A DNA stretch of 64,000 bases from Brevibacillus_H ginsengisoli (GTDB lineage: Bacteria; Bacillota; Bacilli; Brevibacillales; Brevibacillaceae): positions 124,001-188,000 of the forward strand of contig NZ_JBNJQR010000001.1 of NCBI RefSeq assembly GCF_050113715.1, read 5' to 3'. The notes beneath the pieces were generated by a model. The model ran no database searches and was not told the origin of the DNA. It saw nothing but the letters and a program-made list of their open reading frames with translations. Of this stretch, positions 52,185 through 60,290 are shown in pieces. The number at the start of each line of letters is the position of its first letter. Position 1 is the stretch's first letter. A program made the position numbers and the translations under genes.

Positions 52185-52946
52185 ATGTCTAATCAATCTA
52201 ATCAATTGGTTTCCATTCATAACAATCTTGAAAAACTACTGGACGAAAAGCGAGAAGCAATGCCGAAAAGTTTCAATAAAACGCGATTCTTACAAAATTG
52301 TATGACAGTTTTGCAAGACACGAGGGACGTTGAGAAATGTGACGCTAAGAGTGTAGCAAGAACGCTTTTGAAAGGCGCATTCTTGGGTTTGGATTTCTTT
52401 AATAAAGAATGCTACGCAATCGTATATGGTGGAAATGTTCAATTTCAAACGGACTACAAGGGCGAAAAGAAGCTAGCCAAGAAGTACAGCGTCCGCCCAG
52501 TGAAGGATATTTATGCAAAACTCGTTCGCGAAGGAGACGAGTTCAAAGAGGAAGTAAAAGACGGTCAGCAGACCATCCAGTTTATTCCTCAACCGTTTAA
52601 TGACGGTAAGGTCTTGGGAGCGTTCGCAGTGGCACTTTTTGAGGATGGCGGTCTTGTCTACGAGGTAATGACAACAGCAGAAATAGAGGCCACGCGCAAA
52701 AATTATTCTAAGCAAGCGAATGGACAAGCATGGACGAAAAGTCCTGGTGAAATGTACAAGAAAACTGTTTTGCGACGACTATGCAAAAACATTGAATTGG
52801 ATTTCGATACGATCGAGCAGGCGCAGGCATTCGAGGAATCTTCTGACATGGATTTCAACCAAGAAGCTAAACCGTCCCAACAAAGCCCTCTGAATGTAGT
52901 TGAAGCAGAATACGAGGTGGTAGCCGATGAAGCTAACCAAGGATAA
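52185..52946 (+). CDS. recT: RecT-family single-strand annealing protein
   Basis: 253 residues. Typical RecT path: FNKTRFLQNCMTVLQDT, SVARTLLKGAFLGLDFFNKECYAIVYGGNVQFQTDYKGEKKLA (in pieces), and ATRKNYSKQANGQAWTKSPGEMYKKTVLRRLCK. Anneals complementary single strands for phage recombination. The acidic C-terminal tail may contact SSB. Overlaps the nuclease gene by 20 bases, the common recT-nuclease pairing. Confidence 0.9.
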   Translation: MSNQSNQLVSIHNNLEKLLDEKREAMPKSFNKTRFLQNCMTVLQDTRDVEKCDAKSVARTLLKGAFLGLDFFNKECYAIVYGGNVQFQTDYKGEKKLAKKYSVRPVKDIYAKLVREGDEFKEEVKDGQQTIQFIPQPFNDGKVLGAFAVALFEDGGLVYEVMTTAEIEATRKNYSKQANGQAWTKSPGEMYKKTVLRRLCKNIELDFDTIEQAQAFEESSDMDFNQEAKPSQQSPLNVVEAEYEVVADEANQG

Positions 52947-53739
52947 CTACTACAGTCGCGAAGCAAATCTGCATTATATGTCCGTCAGCCAGTTTAAGGA
53001 CTTCACGCCCTCTTTTGGAGGGTGTGAGGCCAGAGCAATGGCTAAACTTTCAGGAGAATATGAGCAACCTTCTCTAACTGCATTTATGGAAGGACATTAT
53101 GTGCATAGTTGGAACGAGGGGTCGCTTGACGAGTTCAAAGCCAACAACCCTGATTTATATAGCAGTCGTGGCGCTACAGCCGGGCAGCTCAAGAGTAATT
53201 TTCAACATTGCAATAAGATGATTGAGGTCCTTGAAAACGATCCGCTAGTTATGAAGGCGCTGGCCGGACGTAAAGAAGTCATCATGACAGCGGAACTATT
53301 CGGCATCCAGTGGAAAATCATGATCGACAGCTATCAACCAGAAGTAGGGATATTTGCAGATTTGAAGGCGCTGAAAGAGATAGATGGAAAGTTTTGGAAT
53401 AAAGAAGCGCAAGTATACGAGAACTTCATTGACCATTACGGATATAACCTACAAATGGCGGTCTACTCTGAAATCGAGAAGAGAGCAATCGGACGTAATA
53501 ACTGGCTTTTGCCTCATATGGTCGTTGTAACAAAACAAGATCCACCTGACCACGAGATTTTATTTTTTGACTTCGATGCAATTGAAAGTGGATTGGCGAT
53601 CGTGGGGAAATATATAAACCGAGTGGTTGATGTTAAGTCAGGTAAAGAAGAACCGATCCGTTGCGAAAAATGCGAATTTTGCCGTGAAACTAAAAAGATC
53701 AAGCGAATAAAACATTTTGCAGAATTGGCGCTGTATTAA
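52927..53739 (+). CDS. PD-(D/E)XK nuclease (RecE/YqaJ-like)
   Basis: 270 residues. An N-terminal YMSVSQFKDFTPSFGGCEARAMAKLSGEYE block, then FADLKAL as the D-x-K core (the preceding Glu/Asp in IMIDSYQPEVG), with FIDHYGYNLQMAVYSEIE completing the fold. C-terminal CEKCEFCRETKKI resembles a cysteine cluster that may bind iron-sulfur or zinc. It likely resects double-stranded ends to load RecT. Confidence 0.8.
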   Translation: MKLTKDNYYSREANLHYMSVSQFKDFTPSFGGCEARAMAKLSGEYEQPSLTAFMEGHYVHSWNEGSLDEFKANNPDLYSSRGATAGQLKSNFQHCNKMIEVLENDPLVMKALAGRKEVIMTAELFGIQWKIMIDSYQPEVGIFADLKALKEIDGKFWNKEAQVYENFIDHYGYNLQMAVYSEIEKRAIGRNNWLLPHMVVVTKQDPPDHEILFFDFDAIESGLAIVGKYINRVVDVKSGKEEPIRCEKCEFCRETKKIKRIKHFAELALY

Positions 53740-53750
53740 GGAGGTTCACC

Positions 53751-54194
53751 ATGCTTAATCGAGTGATTCTTATCGGTCGTCTTGTACGAGATCCTGAGTT
53801 GAGATATACACCGAACGGAACGGCTGTTACCACTTGGACACTAGCTGTTAATCGATCAAGAAAACAAGAAGGACAACAGGAAGCAGACTTTATCAATATT
53901 GTTGCCTGGAGTAAGCTGGCCGACTTATGTGCCAACTATTTAAAAAAGGGAAAGCAAGCTGCTGTTGAAGGACGTATTCAATCAAGGTCATATGACAATA
54001 AAGAAGGCAAAAAAGTATATGTAACCGAAGTCGTGGCGGAAAATGTCCAGTTCCTAGGCTCCAAAGATGACGGTAACGGTTTTGATACAGGTTTTAGTGG
54101 TGAATCCAAGCCAGCGAGCAAAGGTAATGACTACGATCCATTTGCTGATGCAGGTAAGCCAATCAACATCTCAGATGATGACTTGCCTTTCTAG
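53751..54194 (+). CDS. ssb: Single-stranded DNA-binding protein
   Basis: 147 residues. OB fold: LNRVILIGRLVRDPELRYTPNGTAVTTWTLAVNR, FINIVAWSKLADLCANYLKKGKQAAVEGRIQ (in pieces). A flexible tail ends DDDLPF, the conserved partner-binding tip. AAGGAGG precedes ATG. Coats phage single-stranded DNA in replication and recombination. Confidence 0.95.
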   Translation: MLNRVILIGRLVRDPELRYTPNGTAVTTWTLAVNRSRKQEGQQEADFINIVAWSKLADLCANYLKKGKQAAVEGRIQSRSYDNKEGKKVYVTEVVAENVQFLGSKDDGNGFDTGFSGESKPASKGNDYDPFADAGKPINISDDDLPF

Positions 54195-54198
54195 CACT

Positions 54199-54501
54199 AT
54201 GAAGTTCGTTCATAATCCTGTTCCAAAACCAAACCACAAACGACGCGTTCCAAAACGAAAGGAGCGCGGTAGAATCAAACCTCAAACATATTCCAAGGTG
54301 TTTGACCGGGATAACGGACAATGTGTCTTATGTAGGCGTACAGACAGCCTACAGTGCCACCATCATGTGTACCGATCGCAGCTTGGGGAAGGTACGGAAA
54401 ACAACCTTGTCATGCTGTGCATTCGATGCCACGAGTTGGCCCATAGCTATAGAGCAATAAGGGAACGGATTGGCGAGTATTTGAAAAGGTTCTATGAGTA
54501 A
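54199..54501 (+). CDS. HNH-type nuclease
   Basis: 100 residues from ATG 54199, four bases after the ssb stop; a longer out-of-phase start at 54067 lies inside ssb. Very basic N-terminus, then CVLCRRTDSLQCHHHVYR, NLVMLCIRCHELAH. CxxC, HH and CxxCH give the zinc and metal sites of HNH enzymes. Possibly a nicking or resolving function in replication. Confidence 0.8.
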   Translation: MKFVHNPVPKPNHKRRVPKRKERGRIKPQTYSKVFDRDNGQCVLCRRTDSLQCHHHVYRSQLGEGTENNLVMLCIRCHELAHSYRAIRERIGEYLKRFYE

Positions 54502-54520
54502 GTAACAAGGTGGTGCAAAC

Positions 54521-55327
54521 GTGGCGCGCAGGCGGATGGTTGACCCAAATTTTTGGCAAAGCGAAGACGTTGCAAAACTCTCTATTAGACAAAGATTGCT
54601 GTTAATCGGTCTATTCTCAAACGCTGACGACGAAGGGAAACTCAGGGGAAATCCTTCTTTCGTAAGATCAATTGTATTTCCATATGAGGATTTCAGCACA
54701 CGCGAAATTGAGGATGACATAGATTGCATTGAGAAAATAGGATCGATCATTCAGTACGAAGTAAACGGAAGCAAATATATCAAATTCGTTAACTGGAAAA
54801 AGTTCCAGAGAGTTGATAAACCTCAACCGAGTCTTATTCCAGATCAGGGAGAGAACGATTCCGAGAATGATTCCGAGAATGATTCCAAGAATGTTTCTAA
54901 CTCGGTTAGAGATCAACTAGAGATTGATTCTTGCCTAAAAGAAAAGAAGTTAAAAGAAGATAAAAGAAAAGGAAAAGAAGAAGAAGGGAAAGAGGCAGCA
55001 GACAATCCGTTCGTATTTTATCAAAATAATTTTGGTGTAATGAGTCCATTCATCTCTGAGGACATAACAAAATGGTGTAAGACTCTAGGTGACACAATTG
55101 TGATTGAAGCGATGAAACGAACATTAGCAGCGAACAAGCGAACATGGTCATACGTATGCGGTATCCTCAATGATTGGTACGCCAAGGGAATTAAGACAAT
55201 TGATGATGTACGAGCAGAGCAAGAAGAATTTGAGCGACAAAAGGGGGATCGATCTAGTGGACAAGCATCCAGTACTAGAAGTGATCAACGGAGCGCTTTC
55301 AGCCAATACGAAGATGTTTCCTACTGA
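54521..55327 (+). CDS. Phage replication initiator, replisome-organiser plus DnaD-like domain
   Basis: 268 residues from GTG 54521 (AACAAGGTGG upstream). N-terminal winged helix RRRMVDPNFWQSEDVAKLSIRQRLLLIGLFSNADDEG. A low-complexity linker follows (ENDSENDSENDSKN). The C-terminal DnaB_2/DnaD domain reads FYQNNFGVMSPFISEDITKWCKTLGD and YVCGILNDWYAKGI. It binds the phage origin and brings in the DnaC-like loader encoded next. The linker-coding repeats may be the origin itself. Confidence 0.87.
   Translation: MARRRMVDPNFWQSEDVAKLSIRQRLLLIGLFSNADDEGKLRGNPSFVRSIVFPYEDFSTREIEDDIDCIEKIGSIIQYEVNGSKYIKFVNWKKFQRVDKPQPSLIPDQGENDSENDSENDSKNVSNSVRDQLEIDSCLKEKKLKEDKRKGKEEEGKEAADNPFVFYQNNFGVMSPFISEDITKWCKTLGDTIVIEAMKRTLAANKRTWSYVCGILNDWYAKGIKTIDDVRAEQEEFERQKGDRSSGQASSTRSDQRSAFSQYEDVSY
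54851..54898 (+). repeat. Tandem 12-bp repeats inside the initiator gene, candidate origin iterons
   Basis: GAGAACGATTCC (54851), GAGAATGATTCC (54863), GAGAATGATTCC (54875) and a degenerate AAGAATGTTTCT (54887). They encode the NDSE repeat but are also nearly identical at silent sites. Phage initiators often have their origin within their own gene. Confidence 0.65.
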
Positions 55328-56138
55328 TATTCCACACTATTGCCAACATTGTGGACGCCATGTTCCAAAATTAGAAGTCGAATTGTTCCCGGGAGTAAAA
55401 AAGACGGTACAGCCAGTTTGCAAGTGTGAGTCTGAGTCACATATGAAAGAGTTACGCGAAATGGAACAGTACCAAGAACGTAAGGAAGCAGAGAGACGGT
55501 TCTCGTTGGCGAAGGTTGGAGAACGATTCAAGGATGACGTATTCGAAAATTTTACGAAGAGGCAAGGGTCGGAACAAGCATTCAATACAGCTAAAGAATT
55601 CGCTGAAGGATTCTCGAAACAGACTGATACAGGATTGTACATTTTCGGGCCACCTGGAAACGGTAAAACAAAATTAGCTGGATCAATTGTCAACGCGCTA
55701 TCAAAAAAAGGACATTTTGTAATATACGAAAAGGCAACCAAGCTACTGCAAAGGATCCGGGACACATTCGACCAGAAAACACGGATTTCTCAAACTCAAA
55801 TCATGAAGGATATACGGATATGTGACGTACTCGTCCTAGATGATATATGCGTAGATAAATCAACTGAGTGGGTGGAACAAACGCTATATGAAATCATTGA
55901 TACGCGGTATGAGGATAAAAAACCAGTTGTGTTTACCTCGAATGTTCCTGCAAGCAAACTTGTCCAGAGTCTGCCGCAAGGAGCAACAGAAACAATGGTA
56001 CAGAATCGGGAACGTGTGCAGGACAGGATTTACGAAATGTGCACATTTGTGAAAAATTCGGCTGTGAGTTATCGGAAAGAACTAGCCGATAAGCGTATGA
56101 AAGAAAACGGAAACAACGGAAACACATTTGCTGGATGA
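55257..56138 (+). CDS. DnaC/DnaI-like helicase loader (AAA+ ATPase)
   Basis: 293 residues from GTG 55257 (AAAGGGGGATCGATCTA upstream), overlapping the initiator gene by 71 bases. Zinc-binding N-terminus CQHCGRHVPKLEV...CKCE, then Walker A FGPPGNGKTKLAG, Walker B DVLVLDDICVDKSTEW, sensor VFTSNVPASKL and a C-terminal arginine NRERVQDRIYEM. Loads the host replicative helicase at the phage origin. No helicase gene is present in the window. Confidence 0.9.
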   Translation: MDKHPVLEVINGALSANTKMFPTDIPHYCQHCGRHVPKLEVELFPGVKKTVQPVCKCESESHMKELREMEQYQERKEAERRFSLAKVGERFKDDVFENFTKRQGSEQAFNTAKEFAEGFSKQTDTGLYIFGPPGNGKTKLAGSIVNALSKKGHFVIYEKATKLLQRIRDTFDQKTRISQTQIMKDIRICDVLVLDDICVDKSTEWVEQTLYEIIDTRYEDKKPVVFTSNVPASKLVQSLPQGATETMVQNRERVQDRIYEMCTFVKNSAVSYRKELADKRMKENGNNGNTFAG

Positions 56139-56153
56139 GAACGGAGGGAGAAC

Positions 56154-56684
56154 ATGAAAGTTAGTCAAGCCAATCGTGGACAAGCATTCGAACAATTGCT
56201 GAACCTTACGAATCAGCAATACGAAGCCAAAGGGATCGCGTTGATTCATAAACGACCAACGCCGGTTAAAGTTCTACGAACCAGAGGGAACTTGATCACC
56301 AATGCCGTGTACGATAAAAAGTCCACAGTCGATTATGACGGCACCTATAAAGGCAGGGCAATCTATTTCGAAGCAAAGTCAACCAGAGAAAAAAACCGCT
56401 TTGATTTAAAAAATATTGAACGACACCAATTGGAACACCTAGAGAAAGCAGAACATAATGGGGCTATATGTTTCTTCTTAATCGAATTCGCATCCTACAA
56501 TGAAGTTTACTTCGTGCCACTATCAACAATCCGCCATTACTTCATTCATGTGAATAACGGTGGTAGAAAAAGCATCCCTCGTGAGGATTTCGAATATTAC
56601 GCCTATGAGGTAACAAAAAGCAAGAGGGCACTTCTGGATTACCTAGTGTACGTAGATCGAATGATCGGGGATGGAGCCGCGTGA
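56154..56684 (+). CDS. recU: Holliday junction resolvase RecU
   Basis: 176 residues. Core NRGQAFEQLLNLTNQQYEAKGIALIHKRPTPVKV, STVDYDGTYKGRAIYFEAKSTREKNRFDLKNIERHQLEHLEKAEHNGAICFFLIEF (in pieces). The Asp in VDYDG and the ExK in FEAKST form the PD-(D/E)XK metal site. It resolves recombination intermediates. CGGAGGGAGAAC precedes ATG. Confidence 0.93.
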   Translation: MKVSQANRGQAFEQLLNLTNQQYEAKGIALIHKRPTPVKVLRTRGNLITNAVYDKKSTVDYDGTYKGRAIYFEAKSTREKNRFDLKNIERHQLEHLEKAEHNGAICFFLIEFASYNEVYFVPLSTIRHYFIHVNNGGRKSIPREDFEYYAYEVTKSKRALLDYLVYVDRMIGDGAA

Positions 56685-56965
56685 ATGCATTAGCTGAAAC
56701 AGATAACATACGTCGACTAGAAAGGTCTCATCTAAATAAAAGCCGGAACAAATTATATATCGCCTGTGAAGATTATGATTTTACTTGGTCCGATACGGAA
56801 ATCACTGCATTCCGAACGATGTGGGCCGAGGGGACTCCGATTATGAAAATGGCAATTGCTTTAAAGCGTCATATCAACGAGGTATTCATTTTGGCACTAG
56901 ATCAGGCTGAACATGGATTAATTTCGAATAGACCCGGAGCAATCTTCGGAAAGGTGAGTGTGTGA
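56681..56965 (+). CDS. Hypothetical helical phage protein
   Basis: 94 residues from GTG 56681, overlapping RecU by 4 bases. DYDFTWSDTEITAFRTMWAEGTPIMKMAIALKRHINEVFILALDQAEHG suggests a helix-turn-helix-like DNA-binding fold with ALKRHINEVF as recognition region. Function unknown. Confidence 0.65.
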   Translation: MNALAETDNIRRLERSHLNKSRNKLYIACEDYDFTWSDTEITAFRTMWAEGTPIMKMAIALKRHINEVFILALDQAEHGLISNRPGAIFGKVSV

Positions 56966-56966
56966 A

Positions 56967-57173
56967 ATGGCTCGTTCATTTGGACAAGATCATAGAGCAA
57001 GGGCACATATGGACCGCAAGCCTGAGCTGAAGTTCCATGAGTGCGTCACACGTAAGATGACAGAAGAAGAGTGGGAACACCTAAGCAACATACCTCTAGT
57101 AAAGACAGAAGAACGTTACAGGCCGCCCAAGAGAGGAAAGCTTGCGAAGAAGGTAACTGCAAATGAGCGGTGA
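56967..57173 (+). CDS. Small basic phage protein
   Basis: 68 residues from ATG 56967, following GGAAAGGTGAGTGTGAA. Basic and disordered-looking, ending RPPKRGKLAKKVTANER. No assigned function. Confidence 0.55.
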   Translation: MARSFGQDHRARAHMDRKPELKFHECVTRKMTEEEWEHLSNIPLVKTEERYRPPKRGKLAKKVTANER

Positions 57174-57599
57174 TATGTTTGCGAATAAAAGGCAACGTGA
57201 ACATTTGGCTGTAATGGAACAAATCACAAATGAAAAGATGATATCGAGAAGGACCCATTTTTTAAGGTAAGTCTTCCAGATTTCAGACGCGCAAGAACGT
57301 ATCTTTCAAAAGCTTTAGGTGCTGTCGGCAAAACACTCCATGACAGTGAAGTGAAAAAATTTAAGACACTCGTAAGAAACAGCCGCCTCAAGCTAGTAGA
57401 TAACAACACACCAAAAAACGATTTGATTCGCGTAAGTCAATCAGCTCTCTATAGACTAGCTGAGAGAGCGATCGGGAAAGACTGTACCGGATGCGAAAGA
57501 AAAGATTGGAAGGAATGTGACCTTCGAGCGGACTTGATGGAAACATGGATCCCGACGGCACAGGACAACTGCCGAAAGGAATGTCAATTTAAGCAATAA
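57163..57599 (+). pseudogene. Phage protein split by a frameshift (or recoded)
   Basis: ATG 57163 opens a frame reading MSGDMFANKRQREHLAVMEQ, ITNEKM, that ends at 57270. The -1 frame from about 57237 reads DDIEKDPFFKVSLPDFRRAR, TYLSKALGAVGKTLHD and continues without a break through 57351 to 57599 (CTGCERKDWKECDLRADLMETWIP, CRKECQFKQ). The open part before 57351 has no usable start codon, so the two parts look like one gene of about 145 codons, shifted near GAAAAGATG (57232-57240). The C-terminus has four or five Cys, a likely metal site. Only a GTG at 57351 would allow a shorter separate product. Confidence 0.6.
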
Positions 57600-57633
57600 A
57601 GCAAAAATCAGTTGCAGAAAGGGCGTAAATTCA

Positions 57634-57720
57634 TTGGATAGTTCAAAAGTACAAGAACCATTGAATAATTGGTTAACATGGCAGAAACAAGTCATCCGTG
57701 AGGAGATGAAGGAGAAATGA
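57634..57720 (+). CDS. 28-residue phage peptide
   Basis: TTG 57634 with AAAGGGCG upstream. Reads DSSKVQEPLNNWLTWQKQ, VIREEMKEK. Its stop overlaps the dUTPase start (ATGA), and the dUTPase ribosome site lies within it. Confidence 0.5.
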   Translation: MDSSKVQEPLNNWLTWQKQVIREEMKEK

Positions 57721-58352
57721 ATTTAGCACCATTCTTTGAAAAGCAGCTGCAGTTAGACAATTTCATCAACAAGACAAAAGGGCTGGAAGGACATGACCTT
57801 CTGCAAAACAAGATTCTGGCATTACAGGTGGAGTTAGGTGAGTTGGCAAACGAATGGCGCGGGTTTAAGTACTGGAGCGACAACCGGGAGCCGCGTACTG
57901 TAGCTGAGCGTGGAACGTGCAAAATGTGTGCTGGGACAGGCTCTTACCCGATTGGTGAATCGACTGCTGAGAATTGTCCAATGTGTCAAGGAGAAGGGGA
58001 ACAAACCTATAACCCACTCCTAGAAGAGTACGTTGATTGTCTGCACTTTGTACTGTCGATTGGAATTGAAACGCGGCATGAACCGGGAATAGTAGAGCCA
58101 CTACAAGCTAAGACAGGCGGAGTTATTCAGCAGTTCCTATCTTTGAATAAGCACGTCGGTAGTATGTCCTTTGCATGGTCAGTAGATGAAGCAGGTAATT
58201 TCACTACCTCAAATTTTTATGACAGATATGATCAATCACTAAAGCTACTTCTCGGACTTGGTGAAATGTTTGAATTCACATGGGAGCAAATCGAACAAGC
58301 TTACCATCAGAAGTGGGAAGAGAACATTCGACGGCAACAGACTGGTTATTGA
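57717..58352 (+). CDS. Dimeric dUTPase (all-alpha NTP pyrophosphatase) with an inserted zinc finger
   Basis: 211 residues. All-alpha dUTPase/MazG-type metal site: E39xxE42 in ALQVELGELANEWRGFKYWS and E104xxD107 in LLEEYVDCLHF. Between these two helices lies an insert (~66-97) with two CxxCxGxG units (CKMCAGTG, CPMCQGEG), the zinc-knuckle form of DnaJ. Hydrolyses dUTP to dUMP and keeps uracil out of phage DNA. The insert is not part of the usual enzyme. AAGGAG precedes ATG. Confidence 0.85.
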   Translation: MNLAPFFEKQLQLDNFINKTKGLEGHDLLQNKILALQVELGELANEWRGFKYWSDNREPRTVAERGTCKMCAGTGSYPIGESTAENCPMCQGEGEQTYNPLLEEYVDCLHFVLSIGIETRHEPGIVEPLQAKTGGVIQQFLSLNKHVGSMSFAWSVDEAGNFTTSNFYDRYDQSLKLLLGLGEMFEFTWEQIEQAYHQKWEENIRRQQTGY

Positions 58353-58567
58353 GACGGATAAGGTAATCCGTCAAAACCAAAGATCAATCGAAGGATAGCA
58401 TACTGTTTTACCGGAAGATCAGGGAAAACAAATGCAACATAATTTTCCGGGACCAACAAACGTTGTCCTGGAGCCTCTAAAAAATAAGGAATATCAAGAT
58501 ACAAAAACTTTCTCTGCATTCGATTGACTCTCTCTACAGGCACCAAATAGTAAAACGATTTTTCCAT
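58346..58567 (-). CDS. Small minus-strand phage protein
   Basis: 73 residues from ATG 58567 (AAAGGAG 10 bases upstream). It fills an otherwise empty 280-base gap between plus-strand genes. Sequence EKSFYYLVPVERVNRMQRKF and PGQRLLVPENYVAFVFPDL has no recognised motif. Being antisense to the operon, it may be expressed in the lysogen. Confidence 0.5.
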   Translation of the reverse strand: MEKSFYYLVPVERVNRMQRKFLYLDIPYFLEAPGQRLLVPENYVAFVFPDLPVKQYAILRLIFGFDGLPYPSQ

Positions 58568-58632
58568 AAATGTCACGCTCCTTTTGCTATCAAGATAGCT
58601 CAGGAAATTGGGACAAAAAAAGGATGGTCGAT

Positions 58633-59175
58633 ATGAACTATGTTGAGCCTATTCGGGATAAGAAGAAAATCAAGCAGATGAAGAAAGTTTTGAAAGAGCA
58701 GTCATTAAGAGATTGGTTTCTGTTCACCTTTGGAATCAATGTTGGCCTACGCATATCAGACATATTGCCATTACGGGTGCGGGATGTGAGAGACAAAACA
58801 CACCTACTGATCATCGAGAAGAAAACAGGAAAACGTAAGCAATTTTTGCTGAACGCCAAGCTTCAGAAAGCGATTTACAAGTACACCAAAGGAATGGATC
58901 CGGATGCGTACTTATTCGCTTCTGATCAGTACAAAATGCCAATAACCAGGGTCCGAGCGTATCAGATTATCAACGGAGCTGCTCGAAATGTAGGGCTAAC
59001 AAATATCGGTACGCACACTTGCAGAAAAACGTTCGGATATCATTTCTATCAACGAACCAAGGACCTGGCTACGCTGCAAATGATCTTTAACCATAGTTCG
59101 CCTGCCATTACGCTACGATACATTGGCATCAACCAAGACCTGATGGACGCAGCCGTGGACAGCTTTAGCTTATAG
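58633..59175 (+). CDS. Tyrosine recombinase (phage-encoded, internal)
   Basis: 180 residues from ATG 58633 (AAAAAAAGG 9 bases upstream); a longer frame starts at 58570. Catalytic domain only: Arg in GLRISDILPLRVRDV, Lys in EKKTGKRK, HTCRKTF (HxxR), HSS and the Tyr nucleophile in LRYIGIN. The arm-binding N-terminus of true integrases is missing. Since a serine recombinase sits at the prophage end, this enzyme probably resolves phage genome multimers. Confidence 0.88.
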   Translation: MNYVEPIRDKKKIKQMKKVLKEQSLRDWFLFTFGINVGLRISDILPLRVRDVRDKTHLLIIEKKTGKRKQFLLNAKLQKAIYKYTKGMDPDAYLFASDQYKMPITRVRAYQIINGAARNVGLTNIGTHTCRKTFGYHFYQRTKDLATLQMIFNHSSPAITLRYIGINQDLMDAAVDSFSL

Positions 59176-59216
59176 GTAACACAATCTCAATTTTGATAAA
59201 TGGACGGTGATTTCAG

Positions 59217-59459
59217 GTGGAGATTCTCGAGTTTGATAAGCTTGGTCGCATGAAGTACCATCCTGAATTTCATGAGAACCACGGAAAACGTTTTAGCGAA
59301 GAGGAGCTCTGCTACCTTGTTAAGTTTTATAAACAAGATGGCCGCAGATCGATGTCCTTTGCCCTTGGTCGGTCTGAACGAGTCATTCAAAATAAGTATC
59401 TTGAACTGAAAAAGCAAGGGAAATTCCCATACTACAGAAGTTTGGAATATTACGTTTAG
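59217..59459 (+). CDS. Small phage DNA-binding-like protein
   Basis: 80 residues from GTG 59217. Contains GKRFSEEELCYLVKFYKQDGRRSMSFALGRSERVIQNKYLELKKQG, a three-helix Myb/SANT-like arrangement common in Bacillota phages. Possibly a regulator of late expression; unproven. Confidence 0.6.
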   Translation: MEILEFDKLGRMKYHPEFHENHGKRFSEEELCYLVKFYKQDGRRSMSFALGRSERVIQNKYLELKKQGKFPYYRSLEYYV

Positions 59460-59479
59460 TGCCCTGAAAGGGTGATCGA

Positions 59480-60130
59480 ATGAAAAGATACATCTACGTT
59501 GCAGGTGTGAATAGAAAGCATCTTGCGTCTGCGGCCGATCAGTGTCCTTACTGGCTTCTCTCCGTAACATTGCTCCGAAAGTATCCAAACTGGCTAGCGC
59601 AGTACCTAAGCAATCGGACGCTTATCTGGGACCCGGGAACATTCAGCGAGGATGCAATCAGTTATCAGGGATATCGGTCATATCTTGATCGGTACGCTAG
59701 AAGCCAAGACGAATTTTTGCAGTATGACGAGATTGGCGATCCAGAAGCAACGGCCTGGTATCTAAACGACATGAGGAGACGCGGTTATGATCCGGTACCT
59801 GTACTTCAGCCGGGCGGAGACGCGCAGCTCCTTCAGGAGAAACGAGTAGCATTAGGCGGAACGGTGCCGATGACAGCAGATCAAAGGAAGTTGTACCTTG
59901 ATCACTTGTTCTACGATCACGATATTAAGGCCAGCATCCACATTCTTGGCATGTGGCGTCCAGAATGGTTCGAACCATACAAGCAAGCTATCAGCGGTGA
60001 TAGTACAACGTGGATTCCTCGTAGTGAATGGAATAGACAGAAAACAATTGATGAATGGCTGCAAGGATATGGTGAGCAAATGGTACCATTCAGACCACGT
60101 ACGGAGCTTCAAACTAGAATGGCGATTTAA
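59480..60130 (+). CDS. DpdA/TGT-like deazapurine base-exchange enzyme
   Basis: 216 residues. Barrel landmarks of the tRNA-guanine-transglycosylase superfamily in order: Asp51 in LIWDPGTFS (for LDSGAFS), Asp83 in YDEIGDPEATAWYLNDM, PVPVLQPGGD, ALGGTVPM (124-131), IHILGM and DSTTW (174-178). The TGT zinc cysteines are absent, as in phage DpdA-type proteins that place 7-deazaguanines in DNA. Recognition is by eye, not by search. No deazaguanine synthesis genes are in the window, so a host precursor would be needed. The next gene beyond a 160-base gap has a CxxC zinc motif, then a radical SAM gene. Confidence 0.65.
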   Translation: MKRYIYVAGVNRKHLASAADQCPYWLLSVTLLRKYPNWLAQYLSNRTLIWDPGTFSEDAISYQGYRSYLDRYARSQDEFLQYDEIGDPEATAWYLNDMRRRGYDPVPVLQPGGDAQLLQEKRVALGGTVPMTADQRKLYLDHLFYDHDIKASIHILGMWRPEWFEPYKQAISGDSTTWIPRSEWNRQKTIDEWLQGYGEQMVPFRPRTELQTRMAI

Positions 60131-60285
60131 CATTTCGTGTACTGTGTTGTGTGGGCGCTGTCCCGGCTGTAGAAGCTATCCCGGAAGGTGCGGTAAGTCC
60201 AGAAAAGTCCGATGGAGCAACCCCGCGGTATCCTTACCGGAGGGTGCTGATGAGTTCCCGACTGTTTAAATAGTAAAGGAGAGGT
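60131..60285 (+). ncRNA. Candidate structured RNA downstream of the DpdA-like gene
   Basis: GC-rich 155-base gap without an ORF. CGGTAAG (near 60191) can pair with CTTACCG (near 60233), enclosing CCAGAAAAGTCCGATGGAGCA-type sequence; other GC-rich segments (CCCGG, CCGCGG, TTCCCG) could form further stems. Ends before the ribosome site of the next gene. No known RNA family recognised. Confidence 0.4.
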
Positions 60286-60290
60286 TATAT

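Noticed and set aside
58633..59175. The tyrosine recombinase as the prophage integrase
   Set aside because: It is internal, lacks an arm-binding domain, and a large serine recombinase sits exactly at the chromosomal junction.
60246..60254. CTGATGAG, the core of a hammerhead ribozyme
   Set aside because: No GAAA element and no paired stems II or III in a workable order. The match is short enough to be chance.
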